A stretch of 64,000 nt of DNA from Haloplanus litoreus (GCF_042677945.1 NZ_JBHUDN010000019.1), one strand, 5' to 3'; counted from the first letter of the stretch, positions 1 through 9,284 are shown. Made by a program: numbers and translations. Notes: generated by a model from the letters alone, not told the origin.

Positions 1-152
1 ACTACCAGCTTCTCGAACTGTTTTAGCAACGCCGAAGCAGAAACTGCAAACGAGTGGCTCAGATCGTTCGCCTTCGCATGGAATCAGCTAATCTGAACAG
101 GACCGGCGGGACACACGCAGGCCTTTTCAATCACCGACGCTTACCTCACGTC

Positions 153-812
153 ATGGACTCGGCGGTACTACTCGACCTCCTCGGAAACGAGAACCGCCGG
201 CGGATCCTGCGACTCCTGGCGCGAAAGCCCTGTTACGTCACGGAGATCAGCGAGTATCTCGGCGTGAGTCCCAAGGCCGTAATCGACCACCTCCGAAAAC
301 TGGAGGAGGCGGGACTGGTCGAGAGCCACACCGACGACCAGCGACGGAAGTACTTCCACATCTCCCGGAACCTCCGCCTAGAGGTGAGCGTCTCGCCGTA
401 CGGCTTCGGCGTCAAGAGCGCGTACCCCGCGAGTCCCAGCCTCGACATGGACGGCCGGTGCCGACACGTCTCGCTCGACGCGCCCGGCGAAACCGCCGAC
501 GACGTCGGGGACCTCGCGACCGCGTTCGACGAGTTGCAGGCGCTCGAAAACGAACTCTCGCTCGCCCAGCGGTGGGTGTACGGCCGGATCACGACGATAC
601 TCGACCGGCTGGACGACCACCTCGGCGTCGACGCCGACAATCGCTTCCACGCCGAGGTGCTGGCAGCGGTGGCGACCGGTGCCGACACCACCGAGGACGT
701 CGTCGAGGAAGTCGACGCGCCCCCGGACGCGGTCCGCGGGGCGCTCGATACGCTCGCCGACCGGGGCGTGCTCACCCGCCACGGCGACGAGTGGCAGGTC
801 ACCCGATCGTAG
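153..812 (+). CDS. ArsR-type winged-helix regulator with two HTH domains
   Basis: A 219-residue transcription regulator. Residues about 5-75 form an ArsR-like winged helix: a NENRRRILRLL helix, an ISEYLGVSPKAVIDHL recognition region and a wing ending in RRKYFHI. The middle contains a helical, probably dimerising stretch (about 125-160). The last 55 residues look like a second winged helix (TTEDVVEEVDAPPDAVRGAL). Double-headed regulators of this kind are common in haloarchaea, and their targets are generally unknown. The start at 153 is preferred over an in-frame codon at 54 because the intervening residues are basic and low-complexity, and an AT-rich TTTTCAAT box lies about 27 bases upstream. 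No metal-binding Cys cluster is visible, so a metal sensor role is not supported. Confidence 0.85.
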   Translation: MDSAVLLDLLGNENRRRILRLLARKPCYVTEISEYLGVSPKAVIDHLRKLEEAGLVESHTDDQRRKYFHISRNLRLEVSVSPYGFGVKSAYPASPSLDMDGRCRHVSLDAPGETADDVGDLATAFDELQALENELSLAQRWVYGRITTILDRLDDHLGVDADNRFHAEVLAAVATGADTTEDVVEEVDAPPDAVRGALDTLADRGVLTRHGDEWQVTRS

Positions 813-867
813 GCTCAGCGGTCGGAACGGCTCCGCAGCGGCCGGCGGCCACCGACGGAGGGATACC

Positions 868-1314
868 CTACAACTCCCGCGTCAGCCCGGCCCGGAGGTC
901 ACGGCCGAAGTAGTGACCGAGGAGCGCCGCGATCAGGCCAGCGGTAGTCCCGACGCCGGCGATGCGAAGTCCGTACTCGGCGACGACCGGCAGGAAGGCC
1001 ACGTCGACGGCGGAGAGGACGACGCCGACACCGGCCGTGAGCGCGCCGGCGAGGCCGACCTCGACGTACCGGCGACCGGAGGCGACGAACGCGAGAACGA
1101 ACCCGGCGAGGGCGATGCCGAGGAAGCGGCCGACCGTCCCGACGACCGGCACGCTCCCGCCGACGACGAGGCCGACGATAGCGAGGACGAGAGCGAGGAG
1201 GAACGGTCGGAGGGCGAAGATGTCGCCGAGGCGGCGACGGAGGCCGCCGAGGCGTCCGGACGACTCCTCGGTTGGTCCGTCCGTGGTCGAGCGTCCGAGT
1301 TCGGGTCTGCGCAT
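868..1314 (-). CDS. DUF456-like small membrane protein
   Basis: A 148-residue protein with a charged cytoplasmic N-terminus of about 35 residues, followed by four hydrophobic segments separated by Gly/Val-rich turns. The C-terminus reads GHYFGRDLRAGL. It resembles haloarchaeal proteins annotated as DUF456, whose function is not established. It diverges from gatD, with about 80 bases between the two starts. Family assignment is from memory of the pattern. Confidence 0.7.
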   Translation of the reverse strand: MRRPELGRSTTDGPTEESSGRLGGLRRRLGDIFALRPFLLALVLAIVGLVVGGSVPVVGTVGRFLGIALAGFVLAFVASGRRYVEVGLAGALTAGVGVVLSAVDVAFLPVVAEYGLRIAGVGTTAGLIAALLGHYFGRDLRAGLTREL

Positions 1315-1394
1315 ACGCCGCCTCGGGGGGCGAGGGGCAAGTGGCTTGCGCCGAGACGAGTGGATTCAAGTCCGCCCGGCCGGTACCGCGGTGT

Positions 1395-2639
1395 ATGAAC
1401 CCAGGGGATCGCGTCCGCGTCGAACGCGGGAGCGTCGAGAACGAGGGCGTCCTCATGCCCTCCACGACGGCCGACCACCTCGTCGTGAAGTTGCCCGGCG
1501 GCTACAACGTCGGCATCGACCGCGGGGACGCCGCGGTGGAAGTGCTCGAACGCGACGTCTACGACGTGGAGGGGACCGACGACGGTGAGGGCGGATCGAC
1601 GATCGAGTTCGACGACGACCTGCCGACCGTCTCGCTCATCTCGACCGGCGGCACCATCGCGTCGACCGTGGACTACCGGACCGGCGCGGTGACCGCCCAG
1701 TTCGACGCCGAGGACGTGCTTCGGGCGGTGCCGGATCTCGCGGGGCGGGCCAACTACCGCGGCCGCGTCGTCGCCAACATCCTCTCCGAGAACATGACGC
1801 CCGCGGTGTGGCAGGACCTCGCCGAGGCCGTCCACGAGGAGATCGAGGCCGGTGCGGACGGCGTCGTCGTCATGCACGGCACCGACACGATGCAGTACAC
1901 CGCGTCGGCGCTCGCGTTCATGCTCGATACGCCGGTCCCGGTCGTCTTCACCGGGAGCCAGCGGTCGGCGGACCGTCCCTCCAGTGACAACGTGATGAAC
2001 GCGGTCTGTGCCGTCGAGGCAGCCACGAGCGACCGCGCGGAGGTGCTGGTCTGTATGCACGAGTCGTCGAGCGACGATGTCTGCGCGCTCCACCGCGCGA
2101 CCCGCGTGCGCAAGAACCACACCTCGCGTCGCGACGCCTTCGAGACGGTCGGCGCGAAGCCGATCGGTCGGGTCGACTACGACACCGAGACGGTCAGCTT
2201 CCGGCGCGACGGACCCGAACGGGGTGAGACGGATCTCGACCTCTCGCCCGCGCTGGAGACGAGCGTCGAACTCCTGAAGTTCACGCCGGGGATGAACCCC
2301 GCCGCGCTGGACCACCTCGACGACGCCGCGGGCGTCGTTGTCGAGGGGACGGGACTGGGCCACGTCGCCATGGACTGGATCGACCGGATCGAGGAACTGG
2401 TCGCCGACGGAACGGTCGTCGCCATGACGAGCCAGTGCCTCGAAGGTCGGGTCTGTGATCGGGTGTACGACACGGGGCGTGACCTGCTGGACGCGGGCGT
2501 CGTCGAGGCGGGCGATACGCTGCCCGAGACGGCGACTGCGAAGCTGATGTGGACGCTCGCGAACCGGGACGATCCGGCGGCCGCGATGGGCGAGTCGCTC
2601 GTCGGCGAACTCCAGCCCCGGTCGGTGCCGTGGACCTGA
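1395..2639 (+). CDS. gatD: Glutamyl-tRNA(Gln) amidotransferase subunit D
   Basis: A 414-residue asparaginase-like subunit of the archaeal GatDE amidotransferase, which converts Glu-tRNA(Gln) to Gln-tRNA(Gln). GatD releases ammonia from an amide donor and GatE activates the tRNA-bound glutamate. An N-terminal beta-barrel (MNPGDRVRVERG, about 1-70) precedes the L-asparaginase fold. Visible motifs are the catalytic STGGTIAS near residue 78, MHGTDTMQYTAS, and GSQRSADRPSSD. Length matches archaeal GatD. The start at 1395 follows a GATTCAAG box by about 28 bases, fitting a leaderless transcript. gatE is not in this window. Confidence 0.96.
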   Translation: MNPGDRVRVERGSVENEGVLMPSTTADHLVVKLPGGYNVGIDRGDAAVEVLERDVYDVEGTDDGEGGSTIEFDDDLPTVSLISTGGTIASTVDYRTGAVTAQFDAEDVLRAVPDLAGRANYRGRVVANILSENMTPAVWQDLAEAVHEEIEAGADGVVVMHGTDTMQYTASALAFMLDTPVPVVFTGSQRSADRPSSDNVMNAVCAVEAATSDRAEVLVCMHESSSDDVCALHRATRVRKNHTSRRDAFETVGAKPIGRVDYDTETVSFRRDGPERGETDLDLSPALETSVELLKFTPGMNPAALDHLDDAAGVVVEGTGLGHVAMDWIDRIEELVADGTVVAMTSQCLEGRVCDRVYDTGRDLLDAGVVEAGDTLPETATAKLMWTLANRDDPAAAMGESLVGELQPRSVPWT

Positions 2640-2705
2640 GATGACGGAGGCGACCGCACGCCCGTCGGGCCGTGCTCGGGCCGGGGGCGACTCACGACCG
2701 TCGGT

Positions 2706-3611
2706 ATGAACGTTCGACCGGCGCGCGTCGGAGACCACGAGGCCATCGCCGCGTTCACGCGGGAGACGTGGCCCGACCGGGAGATGGAGGATTACCTTCC
2801 CCGAACCTTCCGGGAGTGGGCGGCCGACGAGAGCGAGACCAGCCACACGCTCGTCGCCGCGGACGACGGGCAGGCGGTCGGCGTGATCCAGGGCGTCGAA
2901 CTCTCGGACCGGGAGTCGTGGGTGCAGGGGTTGCGCGTCCACCCGGACTACCGGGACCGGGGACTGGCCCGGCGGCTCACGGACGCGGTGTTGACCTGGG
3001 CTCGCGACCGGAACACGACCGTGTGTCGCAACCTCGTCTTCTCGTGGAACGTCGCCAGCCTCGGCCTCGCGCGGAGCCTCGGCTTCGAGCCGTGTACGGA
3101 GTTCCGCTGGGCGGAAGTGGCGGCGGACGCCGACGCCGACCTGGACCTGTCGGTGGTCGCCGACCCGGACGCAGGGTGGGCGTTCTGGACCGAGAGCGAC
3201 GCCCGTCACCACCTGCGGGGGCTGACGATCGATCCGGGGACGGCGTGGACCCTCTCGGAACTCCGACCAGAGGACCTGCAACGGGCGGCCGACGCGGACG
3301 GCCTGTTCGTCGTCAGCGAGGGCGGGACGCGGGGGATGGCGTTCCGCAACCGGGTGTTCGAGACGGGCGACGATCCGGCGGATCGGTGGACGGAGTATGC
3401 GGTCGGGGCGTGGGCCGATCCGGCAGCGGCGCGAACCCTCGTCGACGCCGTCGCTCGGGACGCCGCACGCCTGGACGCCGACCGGGCGCGCCTGTTGGTT
3501 CCCGAGACGCCACGATACGTCACCGACGCGGCAGCCGCGCGGGCCGACGTGAGCGGTGACCCGGACTTCGTGCTCGCGGCGGATCTGACCGACTCGGGCG
3601 TCGGTGTCTGA
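2706..3611 (+). CDS. GNAT-family N-acetyltransferase
   Basis: A 301-residue protein. The first about 130 residues are a GNAT acetyltransferase domain: MNVRPARVGDHEAI start strand, and the acetyl-CoA binding motif A in LRVHPDYRDRGLARRL (RxxGxA, so the last Gly of the usual RxxGxG/A is Ala, which is tolerated). The SLGLARSLGFEPC segment is typical motif B. Residues about 140-301 form a second domain that I do not recognise; it may be a degenerate second GNAT fold, as in some two-domain acetyltransferases. The substrate cannot be told from the sequence. Confidence 0.85.
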   Translation: MNVRPARVGDHEAIAAFTRETWPDREMEDYLPRTFREWAADESETSHTLVAADDGQAVGVIQGVELSDRESWVQGLRVHPDYRDRGLARRLTDAVLTWARDRNTTVCRNLVFSWNVASLGLARSLGFEPCTEFRWAEVAADADADLDLSVVADPDAGWAFWTESDARHHLRGLTIDPGTAWTLSELRPEDLQRAADADGLFVVSEGGTRGMAFRNRVFETGDDPADRWTEYAVGAWADPAAARTLVDAVARDAARLDADRARLLVPETPRYVTDAAAARADVSGDPDFVLAADLTDSGVGV

Positions 3612-3649
3612 TCCACAATCCACTTACCCCTCCCCGGCACAGGGTCGGT

Positions 3650-4963
3650 ATGATCCACGTGGTCGGCGGCGGCATCGCGGGACTTGCCGCGGCCTACCGC
3701 CTCCAGCAACACGGCCACGAGGCCACGGTGCTGGAGGCGAGCGACGACCTGGGTGGCCTGGCCGCCACGTACTCGACCGCCGGCGACGACGTCGAGAAGT
3801 TCTACCACCACCTCTCCAAGTCCGAGGAGACCATCGTCGAGGTGGCCGAGGAACTGGGCCTCGGCGACCGGGTGGAGTGGCTGGTGGGAAAAAACGCCTA
3901 CTACGTCGACGGGGTGGTTCACCCGCTGGACACCCTCCCACAGATCGCCGCCTACCCCCACCTGAGCCTCTACGACACGTTCCGGCTGGGCCTGCTAACG
4001 CTCGAAATCGACGTGCGCGGGGGACGCCCCCGCTTGGACACCTACGACGACCTGGAAACCTTCGAGGACGTGCCGATCAAGGAGTTCCTGCTCTCACACA
4101 CCACCCGCGGCGTCTACGAGAACTTCTTCGAACCCCTACTGGACGCCAAGTTCGGCGACCGGAAGGAGGACGTAAGCGCCGCGTGGCTCCTGGGCCGGAT
4201 CAAGTTCCGCGGGGAACGCGACCTGCGCCGGGGGGAGATTCTCGGCTACCTCAGGGGCGGGTTCGCCGTCCTGATCGACGCCCTCGTCGACGCCGTGGGT
4301 CGGGAACACGTCGAGACGGGGACCCGAGCGGTCGACCTGGGGACGGCGGGCGGCGCGGTCGATTCGATCACCGTCGAGACCGACGACGGGGTCGAGACCC
4401 GCGAGACCGACGGCGTCGTCGTCGCGACGATGCCGAACGTCCTCGAATCGCTGACGGGGTACGCCTGCGACATCGACTTTCAGGGCGCCGTGTGCGCCGT
4501 GGTGACGATGGACGACCCGCTCACGGAGACGTACTGGCTCAACGTCGCCCACGACGCGCCGTTCGGCGCGCTGATCGAACACACGAACTTCGTCCCACCG
4601 GAGCGATACGGCGGCGACCACCTCTGTTACATCGCCAGTTACGTCCAGAGCCGGGACGAGGACGTCTGGCAGATGGACGACACGGCGCTGGAGGAGACGT
4701 GGCTGACCCACGTCGAGGAGATGTTTCCGACCTTCGACCGGTCGTCGGTGCGGGAGTTCCGTGTGGCGCGGAATCCACGGGCCGCGCCGGTGTACGAGCG
4801 CGGATATCTGGAGATGGTGGTGCCCTACGATCTGAGCGGGGACGTGGCCGACGGCGTGTACTACGCGGGGATGGCGAGTCGGGCGCAGTACCCCGAACGA
4901 AGCCTGAACGGCGGCGTCGTCGCGGGGTTCGAGTGTGCGGACCTGATCGCGGACGCGGACTAA
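3650..4963 (+). CDS. NAD(P)/FAD-dependent oxidoreductase, protoporphyrinogen-oxidase-like
   Basis: A 437-residue flavoprotein with an N-terminal Rossmann FAD motif (VVGGGIAGLAAAYRL, residues 4-18) followed by the acidic residue of the ribose-binding strand (VLEAS). The C-terminus has the ending expected of the amine-oxidase/PPOX superfamily (YYAGMASRAQYPERSLNGGVV), which contacts FAD. The substrate is unknown; relatives act on porphyrinogens, amines, carotenoids or nucleotide sugars. A TATA-like ACTTACCC box about 28 bases upstream of the ATG supports this start and leaderless expression. Confidence 0.85.
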   Translation: MIHVVGGGIAGLAAAYRLQQHGHEATVLEASDDLGGLAATYSTAGDDVEKFYHHLSKSEETIVEVAEELGLGDRVEWLVGKNAYYVDGVVHPLDTLPQIAAYPHLSLYDTFRLGLLTLEIDVRGGRPRLDTYDDLETFEDVPIKEFLLSHTTRGVYENFFEPLLDAKFGDRKEDVSAAWLLGRIKFRGERDLRRGEILGYLRGGFAVLIDALVDAVGREHVETGTRAVDLGTAGGAVDSITVETDDGVETRETDGVVVATMPNVLESLTGYACDIDFQGAVCAVVTMDDPLTETYWLNVAHDAPFGALIEHTNFVPPERYGGDHLCYIASYVQSRDEDVWQMDDTALEETWLTHVEEMFPTFDRSSVREFRVARNPRAAPVYERGYLEMVVPYDLSGDVADGVYYAGMASRAQYPERSLNGGVVAGFECADLIADAD

Positions 4964-5547
4964 GCTTCGGTCTCCTCGTCGACGCCGGGCGCGGCACTCA
5001 CGTCCACGTCGCCGGGGTCCTCGCGGCCGCCGACGATCAGGTCGCCGTCCTCGTCTTCGACGTACACGTCGTCGGCGAACCCGCTCTCTGCGTGCGGGTG
5101 GACCGGGTCGTCGAGGCGTTCGGGGGTCGCGGGGGCGTCCGGGAGGGACCCGTCCCCGTACTCGCCGAGTGGGTCGGCGATGGTGATGTCGTGGCGCTCG
5201 AAGAAGTCGCTGTAGCGGTCGTAGTGGGCCTCCAGTTCGTCGGCCGGGAACTCCATCATCTCCGTCCAGCCGTGGTTGTAGAACTCGAAGTTGGCCTGGA
5301 CGTGCGTGATTTCGCGGGCGCTGGCTTCGGAGTACCCGGCGTCCAGCGCGTCGACGTAGGTGTCGAACGTGCGGTCGAAGAAAGCCTCCAGTCGCGCCTC
5401 GCGTTCGGCCCGCCGCCCGTCGGCGGCCTTGGCCCCGAAGACGTCGACGTGGAGGTCGACGAGTTTCTCGCGGACCATCTCGCCGACGACGGGCATCGTG
5501 AGCGCCTGTTTCGCGGCGAAGTGTCGGACGTTCTGACGAAGTTTCAT
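4960..5547 (-). CDS. Haloarchaeal DUF6149-like protein
   Basis: A 195-residue acidic, largely helical protein beginning MKLRQNVRHFAAKQAL. It has conserved-looking segments LVDLHVDVF and EITHVQANFEFYNHGWTEMMEF, and a disordered acidic tail. It matches the haloarchaeal family I know as DUF6149; no function is established. The start was set at 5547 because upstream in-frame sequence overlaps the divergent FAD oxidoreductase promoter. The 3' end overlaps the end of the convergent flavoprotein gene by four bases. Confidence 0.75.
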   Translation of the reverse strand: MKLRQNVRHFAAKQALTMPVVGEMVREKLVDLHVDVFGAKAADGRRAEREARLEAFFDRTFDTYVDALDAGYSEASAREITHVQANFEFYNHGWTEMMEFPADELEAHYDRYSDFFERHDITIADPLGEYGDGSLPDAPATPERLDDPVHPHAESGFADDVYVEDEDGDLIVGGREDPGDVDVSAAPGVDEETEA

Positions 5548-5665
5548 CGCCGTGGATACGCACTGTCCAACCTTCAAGTCAACGGTAAATGGGGAGACGG
5601 CCCCGAGTAGAGGCGAATTTCGCGGATAGCAATCGACATTAACCCGTACCCCCAAAGATCGGGGT

Positions 5666-6904
5666 ATGACCAAGTCGTATGTGATCATCGGCGACGGAAT
5701 CGCGGGGAGTTCGGCCGCCGAGACGCTGCGCGACGAGGCGCCGGACGCCGAGATCACCGTCATCACCGACGAAGGTGAAGCCCTCTACAACCGCATCCTC
5801 ATCAAGGAGTTCGCCAAGGGGAAACTGCCGGAGATGCCCATCTCCATCCACGAACCGTCGTGGTACGAGGACCGAGATATCGACCTCCGCCTCGATACGC
5901 TGGTCACGAACGTCGACCCCGACGGCCACCGACTGCGGACACACGAAGACGAAATCATCGAGTACGACAAACTCCTCGTGGCCACGGGCGGGACGCCGAC
6001 GCAACTGCCCGTCGACAACAGCGACGCGGACGGCATCCACCACTTCTGGACGTTCCAGGACGCGCGGGGTATCCGGGAACATGCCGAAGAGGCCGACACC
6101 GGCATCGTCGTGGGGGCTGGACTCCTCGGCATCGACCTCGCGGCCATCTGCGGCGAACAGGACGTCGAAGCGCACTACCTCATGCGCGGTGACTGCTGGT
6201 GGCGCTACGCGCTGTCGGTAGAGGGCGCGGAAATCCTCCACGATGCCATGCGCGAACGCGGCGTCGAACCGGTCTTCCAGAGCGGCGTCGACCACTTCGA
6301 GACCGACGACGACGGCAACGTGACGGCGGCAGTCGACCCCAACGGCGACCGCTACGAGGGCGACTTCGTCGGCGTCGCCATCGGCCTGAACTTCAACACC
6401 GAAATCCTGCAGGGCACGGGCGTCGACTGCGACGACGGCATCCTCGTCGACGAGTACATGCGGACGAACGTCGACGACATCTACGCCGCGGGCGACATCA
6501 CCCGGTATCACGACACGATCCTCGGCGAACGCGCTCAGAACGGCTCGTGGGACAGCGCCAAATCCCAGGGCACCGTCGCCGCGAAGAACATGATCGACCC
6601 CGGTTCCGAGGCGTTCCGCTTCGTCTCCTCGTACTCGATCACACACTTCGATTTCCCCTTCCTCTCCTTTGGCCACCCGACCATCGGCGACGACGAGTGC
6701 GAGCGCAAGTACTCCGACACCGAGTGGCGACGCCTGGCGTTCAAGGACGGCAAAATCGTCGGCGGCGTCCTCGTCGGCGACCTCTCGCCCCAGAGCGCCT
6801 ACAAGCAGTTGATGAAAGAGGAGCGCGTCGTCGCGGACCAGAAGGAGACCCTCCTCCAGAAGTCCGTGGACGTCGACGAACTCGCACCGGCCCAGGAACA
6901 GTAA
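5666..6904 (+). CDS. NAD(P)/FAD-dependent oxidoreductase (pyridine nucleotide-disulfide oxidoreductase fold)
   Basis: A 412-residue flavoprotein with two nucleotide-binding sites: FAD motif IIGDGIAGSSAAETL near the N-terminus, and the NAD(P) motif VVGAGLLGIDLAAICG near residue 148. The second FAD contact is DDIYAAGDIT near residue 272. The fold is that of rubredoxin reductase, nitrite reductase large subunit N-terminus or NADH oxidase. No redox-active CxxC is present, so it probably passes electrons from NAD(P)H to a protein partner or quinone. ATTAACC about 28 bases upstream of ATG indicates a leaderless start. Confidence 0.88.
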   Translation: MTKSYVIIGDGIAGSSAAETLRDEAPDAEITVITDEGEALYNRILIKEFAKGKLPEMPISIHEPSWYEDRDIDLRLDTLVTNVDPDGHRLRTHEDEIIEYDKLLVATGGTPTQLPVDNSDADGIHHFWTFQDARGIREHAEEADTGIVVGAGLLGIDLAAICGEQDVEAHYLMRGDCWWRYALSVEGAEILHDAMRERGVEPVFQSGVDHFETDDDGNVTAAVDPNGDRYEGDFVGVAIGLNFNTEILQGTGVDCDDGILVDEYMRTNVDDIYAAGDITRYHDTILGERAQNGSWDSAKSQGTVAAKNMIDPGSEAFRFVSSYSITHFDFPFLSFGHPTIGDDECERKYSDTEWRRLAFKDGKIVGGVLVGDLSPQSAYKQLMKEERVVADQKETLLQKSVDVDELAPAQEQ

Positions 6905-6989
6905 CCCGAACGCCCCCGGCCTCTCGTCTCACGGGAGCGACGACGACGATTTTTGGGGGTTGCCCCCGAACGAACCGACAGTGAACAGT

Positions 6990-7052
6990 ATGTCAGTTGT
7001 CACGACCGGCGACCGGAGGCGGGCGCCGATCCGGCGAGGTGGCGTCCCGTGA
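6990..7052 (+). CDS. Short leader ORF overlapping the phaC start
   Basis: A 20-codon ORF, MSVVTTGDRRR then APIRRGGVP, whose TGA overlaps the GTG start of phaC in the sequence GTGA (7049-7052). An AT-rich GATTTTTGG box lies about 35 bases upstream, so this ATG would be at or very near the transcript 5' end. It has no similarity that I recognise. It may act only to deliver ribosomes to phaC, or phaC may be read from a longer frame. Coding status is an inference from position. Confidence 0.4.
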   Translation: MSVVTTGDRRRAPIRRGGVP

Positions 7053-8692
7053 CCGACGACGCGGACCGACCGCCATCCCTCGTGGACCTCGCGCTGTCGG
7101 CCCAGGAGGAGACGCTCGTCCGACTGAGCGAGGCGGCGCGCCTGGCGGCCACGTTCGACGACCGGGTCGACGCCGCGACGTCGGTGGCGGTCGGCGAGAC
7201 ACCGAGTCGGGTGGTCTACACCGAGAACAAACTCGAACTGCACCGGTACGAGTCGCTGACCGACGACCAACACGACGTGCCGATCCTGATCGTCTACGCG
7301 CTGATCAACCGACCGTATATCTTGGATCTGCAACCGGATCGGTCGGTGGTGCGACGCCTCCTCGAAGCCGGCCACGACGTGTACCTGATCGACTGGAACG
7401 AACCCAGCCAACTCGACACCGCGCTCGGCCTCGACGACTACGTGAACCGCTATCTCGACGACTGCGTGGACGAGGTCCGCGAGCGCTCCGGCCAGGAGTC
7501 GATCAACCTGCTCGGCTACTGCATGGGAGGGACGATGGCGGCCATCTACACCGCCCTCCACCCCGAGAAGGTGAACGCGCTCGGACTGCTGGCGGCCGGT
7601 CTTCACTTCGACGACACCGGCGGCATCCTCGAACGGTGGGGCGACGAAGCGTACTACGATCCCCACGCAGTCTCCGAGACGTTCGGGAACGTCCCGGGGG
7701 AGTTTCTCGACGCCGGCTTCGACCTGATGGACCCCGTCGCCAACGCCGTCACGAAGTACGTCCACCTGTACGACCGCCTCGAAAACGAGGACTTCGTCGC
7801 GAACTTCGCGCGGATGGAGCGGTGGCTCGCCGAGGGCGTGGACGTGGCCGGCGCGGTGTACGCGGAGTTCGTCGAGGCAATCTATCAGGAGAACCGCCTC
7901 GCGGAGAACGAACTCGTCGTCGGGAGCGATCGCGTCGACGTCGCGAACATCGACGTCCCACTCCTGCAGATCCTCGGCGAGTACGACCACCTCGTCCCGC
8001 CGGCGGCGAGCAAACCGTTCAACGACCTCGTCAGCGGCGAGGTGACGACCATCGAGTACCCGACCGGTCACGTCGGCCTGGCGATGTCCACCGGCGCCCA
8101 CCGCGACGTCTGGCCGGAAGTCGCGGAGTGGTTCCTCGAGCAGCGCGAGCGCCCGGCGCTCGCCGACGTCATCGGGGAGGCGGTCGAACGCGCACTCGGC
8201 GTCGACGTCGAGACGGACGTAACGGTCGGCAACGTCGACGAGGTAGAACTCGGTGTCGCGGACGACGACGGCGAACTCGCACGGGCAGTCGTCCGACACG
8301 ACGCCCGGACCATCGAGGAGTTCCTCGAGGAGGCCCTCGACGTCGACGTCGGCGTCGACGTCGGGTCGGCGGGAATCGTCGTCACCGTCGAGACGACCGA
8401 CGACGTCACGACGACGGTCGTCGAGAACGTGGGGGAAGCGATCCGCACCGAAGTCGAGGAGGCGGTCGACGCGGTGGCCGTCGCCGCCGCCTACGACCTC
8501 GAAGACGTCGACGGCATCGGACCGACCTACGCCGGGCGGCTCCGAGCGGCCGGCATCGAGACGGTGACCGCGCTCGTCGTCGCGGACCTCGACGAGATCA
8601 CCGACGCCACCGAAACCAGCGAGACGCTGGCCCGGAAACTGCGCGACCGGGCGCGGACGCTCCTCGGTGCGGACGAGACGGCGGACACCTGA
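7049..8692 (+). CDS. phaC: Class III polyhydroxyalkanoate synthase subunit PhaC with C-terminal HhH extension
   Basis: A PHA synthase of 547 residues from the GTG start. It polymerises (R)-3-hydroxyacyl-CoA on granules. The lipase-like box G-Y-C-M-G-G places the catalytic Cys at residue 158, with Asp in LGEYDHLV (313) and His in TGHVG (341). The usual class III PhaC ends near residue 365. Here about 180 residues follow: an acidic, Val-rich region, then a helix-hairpin-helix-like domain (DLEDVDGIGPTYAGRLRAAG, about 483-547). The usual partner PhaE is not adjacent. The start is uncertain: an in-frame codon at 6953 is possible, but the sequence before 7049 is basic and unlike the family. Confidence 0.9.
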   Translation: MTDDADRPPSLVDLALSAQEETLVRLSEAARLAATFDDRVDAATSVAVGETPSRVVYTENKLELHRYESLTDDQHDVPILIVYALINRPYILDLQPDRSVVRRLLEAGHDVYLIDWNEPSQLDTALGLDDYVNRYLDDCVDEVRERSGQESINLLGYCMGGTMAAIYTALHPEKVNALGLLAAGLHFDDTGGILERWGDEAYYDPHAVSETFGNVPGEFLDAGFDLMDPVANAVTKYVHLYDRLENEDFVANFARMERWLAEGVDVAGAVYAEFVEAIYQENRLAENELVVGSDRVDVANIDVPLLQILGEYDHLVPPAASKPFNDLVSGEVTTIEYPTGHVGLAMSTGAHRDVWPEVAEWFLEQRERPALADVIGEAVERALGVDVETDVTVGNVDEVELGVADDDGELARAVVRHDARTIEEFLEEALDVDVGVDVGSAGIVVTVETTDDVTTTVVENVGEAIRTEVEEAVDAVAVAAAYDLEDVDGIGPTYAGRLRAAGIETVTALVVADLDEITDATETSETLARKLRDRARTLLGADETADT

Positions 8693-8792
8693 TGCTGCGG
8701 CCGTATCGACGTACAGCCGGCAGCACGAGTCGATTCCCACGGGGTAAGAACGACGGGTGGAATTACGACAACTGACTGCTACGTTCGGACGA

Positions 8793-9284
8793 ATGACTAT
8801 CGACGACCTCACCGACTACGGGATGGTGCGAATGGACGACGGGGAGATTCGGGCGCTGCTGTCGAGCCACAGCGTCGGGGTGCTGGGACTGCCCGCGGAC
8901 GGGGCACCCAGTCTCCGACCGATGTCGTACGGCTACGACGACGAGGCGGAGGCGCTCTACCTACTCTACATCGTCGGCACCGGCAGCCGGAAGGCGGCGT
9001 TGAGCGACCGGGTGACGGAGGCACGCTTTCTCGTCTACAGCGTCGAGACCCAGTTCAACTGGCGGAGTGCGTTGCTCACCGGCCGCATCGACGCGGTGCC
9101 CGAGGAGGAGACGACGGCCGTCGGCGACCGGATCGAGTTTCCGTGGCAACCGGACCTGTTCCGCAGAGCGGGCGAGGCGGAACGAACCAGGCTGTATCGG
9201 TTCGACATCACCGAGTGGGAGGGCCTCAAACACGTCGGACTGCCGCCGGCGTTCGAGGCGCCGGCGGAAGACGAGTCGGCGTGA
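8793..9284 (+). CDS. Pyridoxamine 5'-phosphate oxidase-family flavin-binding protein
   Basis: A 163-residue split-barrel protein. The pattern MDDGEIRALLSSHSVGVLGLP, then PSLRPMSYGYD, is that of haloarchaeal PPOX-family proteins (F420/FMN-binding split barrel) of unknown substrate. The Arg/Ser-rich SRKAALSDRVTEARFLVYS stretch is where such proteins contact the cofactor phosphate. GAATTACG about 30 bases upstream of the ATG suggests leaderless transcription. It lies between phaC and an SDR gene, with no overlap. Confidence 0.8.
   Translation: MTIDDLTDYGMVRMDDGEIRALLSSHSVGVLGLPADGAPSLRPMSYGYDDEAEALYLLYIVGTGSRKAALSDRVTEARFLVYSVETQFNWRSALLTGRIDAVPEEETTAVGDRIEFPWQPDLFRRAGEAERTRLYRFDITEWEGLKHVGLPPAFEAPAEDESA

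Noticed and set aside
933..3623. A 896-codon open frame on the minus strand opposite gatD and the acetyltransferase
   Set aside because: It is Arg/His/Pro-rich with no family pattern and lies opposite two well-supported genes; GC-rich codon use keeps antisense frames open.
6929..8812. Long minus-strand frame opposite phaC
   Set aside because: Mirror of the PhaC reading frame without any motif of its own.
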